DNA from: Euphorbia lathyris
Taxonomy: Eukaryota; Streptophyta; Magnoliopsida; Malpighiales; Euphorbiaceae
Reading direction: 5' to 3'
Length of the DNA: 64,000 nucleotides
NCBI RefSeq assembly: GCF_963576675.1
Contig: NC_088916.1
Coordinates: 49,291,001 to 49,355,000 of the forward strand
The notes beneath the pieces are model-generated. The model ran no database searches, had not been told where the DNA came from, and saw only the letters and a list, made by a program, of their open reading frames with translations. Shown here piece by piece: positions 62,760-64,000 of this stretch. The stretch's first letter is position 1. Every line of letters begins with the position of its first letter. The position numbers and the translations under genes were made by a program.

Positions 62760-64000
62760 TGTTGGTCCCTTGTAAGGTTGCAAGTATAGTTCCAAGGGGG
62801 GGTTAGGAACTATTTAAACTTTTTTTTCAATTAGGGCAGACTTCTTTTTCTAAGGAAAAAGGTTTTAACAGCGACGCTGAGTAAACAGTAAGATACTGGC
62901 TTAGTCAACTGGTGACTAGGTCAGTTTCTTAGCTTGAGTCAGGAGATAGCACTTAGAGTCTATTCCGGAGCTCAGACGTTCAACGCGCACAACTCAACTT
63001 GACCTCTTTACTTGGTCAGTTTTTGGTTATTTTAAGCAAGCAATATATATAAGGAGTTAAAGGTAAGAAATACTTAACTCAGCAGATTTATCCAGGTTCG
63101 GCTTCTTCTAAGCCTACGTCCTGTCCCCAGAACACGTTCCGAGATTTCGAATCCTCTACTGAGCTCTTTAAAGGTAGAGCCTCAAACCTTTTACAATCTT
63201 AGCAACTGAGTATGACAAGAGTACCTTCCTCTATACCTCTACTCAATCCTAATCTCTCGCTGAGTACTAAAACCGAGTACTCAGCCTCTCCTTTCTATCT
63301 CTAGAAATGATAAGTGTTTTGTCCTATACAAAGATTTGCTAAGACACTTTAGACGATTGAAACAATCACTCTAGACTTTTACACAGATATGAGAATTGTA
63401 GTGTAAGATTTGCTTTGCTTCTTTGCTTACAGAACTTGTGTAGAAATTTGGTCAGCGTAATGGCTTGATCAAGTTCTGTGTTGAGTGAAGCTTCTGATGG
63501 CACTATTTATAGAGACGTCTGGGCATCGGTCATTTCGAATTTCGAAATAACCGTTGGAGGGAAACGGCTACATGTCGTTGTCATCCTGACTTGCTCAGAG
63601 CTCTCGGCCAATCAGAATTGTGTATCTTGTGTCCTCGGTCAGCTCAGCAGACTGTCTCTGCTTTTATCGTAAAGTCAACTGGACAACATACTGTGTCGTC
63701 TGAACTTTACCCAAAGTAGAAATACTTTGTCTGGAAGTTTTCATTTGCCAGCTGCTGTCTTGTACGCTTTGTCGAGACTACTCAGCAGCTTCATCTTGAA
63801 GTTGTTCCCGAAGGTCTTCTAGATCCTTCTTTTGATGAGTTGTGTTTTGTTCAAAACGGAAACGTCTTGACAAACGCGGGCCGAGTTGTACTGAGTTGTT
63901 TGACTTGGGCCTTGACTTCCGTATTGGGCTTTGGGCCTTCTAATTCTTGTGTCTTATAAACAATTTAACTCAACATTGAACAAACACATTAGTAGAATAA
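62760..64000 (-). mobile_element. LTR end of a minus-oriented retrotransposon, incomplete
   Basis: Starts TGTTGGTCCCTTGTAAGG, which read on the minus strand is an LTR 3' end (...GGGACCAACA). A minus-strand TATA box, ctataaatag, lies at 63502-63511, with a long leader between it and 62760 (about 740 bp). No coding frame. The element continues beyond the window. Ty1/copia-like by style, but without coding sequence I cannot assign it. Confidence 0.5.

Overview
The window is plant nuclear DNA, almost certainly from a eudicot. The evidence is three subtilisin-like protease genes of the plant SBT1.9/tomato-SBT3 type, plant-type LTR retrotransposons (Ty3/gypsy Tat and chromovirus), plant L1-like LINEs with a C-terminal RNase H, a plant mariner-like transposase of the D39D type, PIF/Harbinger and Mutator-type elements, and long AT-rich spacers. 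Genus and species cannot be read from the sequence. Coding by the host is sparse; most of the window is transposable elements at different stages of decay.

Layout. 1-0.9 kb: tail and LTR of a Ty3/gypsy element. 0.9-2.9 kb: degraded Mutator-type cargo with a Ulp1-like (C48) protease remnant. 3.0-3.7 kb: minus-oriented LTR. 3.9-5.7 kb: two MITEs, one with a perfect 9-bp target duplication. 7.0-14.6 kb: a long-inverted-repeat element whose right arm was split by an almost intact 6.2-kb L1-type LINE. 14.6-16.1 kb: duplicated AT-rich block inside a TTA-flanked MITE. 16.7-19.2 kb: subtilase 1 (one intron). 21.3-23.6 kb: subtilase 2 (intronless). 23.8-24.0 kb: complete TRIM element. 25.5-31.4 kb: mariner-like element with an intact-looking 439-aa transposase frame, 284-bp repeats on both sides, and a second mariner remnant. 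32.6-42.2 kb: minus-strand Ty3/gypsy Tat-lineage element with its own plus-strand (antisense) genes and a satellite-like tandem array. 42.2-44.6 kb: chromovirus fragment. 44.8-51.7 kb: nested MITE/LINE/PIF-Harbinger insertions. 52.5-54.8 kb: subtilase 3 (intronless). 55.7-62.8 kb: LINE carrying a complete but defective chromovirus. 62.8-64 kb: LTR of a further minus-oriented retrotransposon.

How the parts relate. Subtilase 2 and subtilase 3 lie in a duplicated block (about 19.5-23.7 kb and 44.6-55.0 kb). The copy beside subtilases 1 and 2 gives empty sites, which date and delimit insertions in the copy beside subtilase 3, and vice versa. The three proteases share a TATA box about 55-60 bp before the start codon, a signal peptide, a full Asp/His/Asn/Ser catalytic set and near-identical length, so all three look functional.

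The most unusual object is the Tat element. Its pol on the minus strand is disabled. On the plus strand it carries two transcription-unit-like genes, each with its own TATA box. One has two GT-AG introns and resembles the 'putative gypsy-type transposon' family. The other repeats the CxYHRxxGHxTDxC signature of the element's own Gag on the opposite strand. All readings are by eye; percent identities, phylogeny and expression were not computed.
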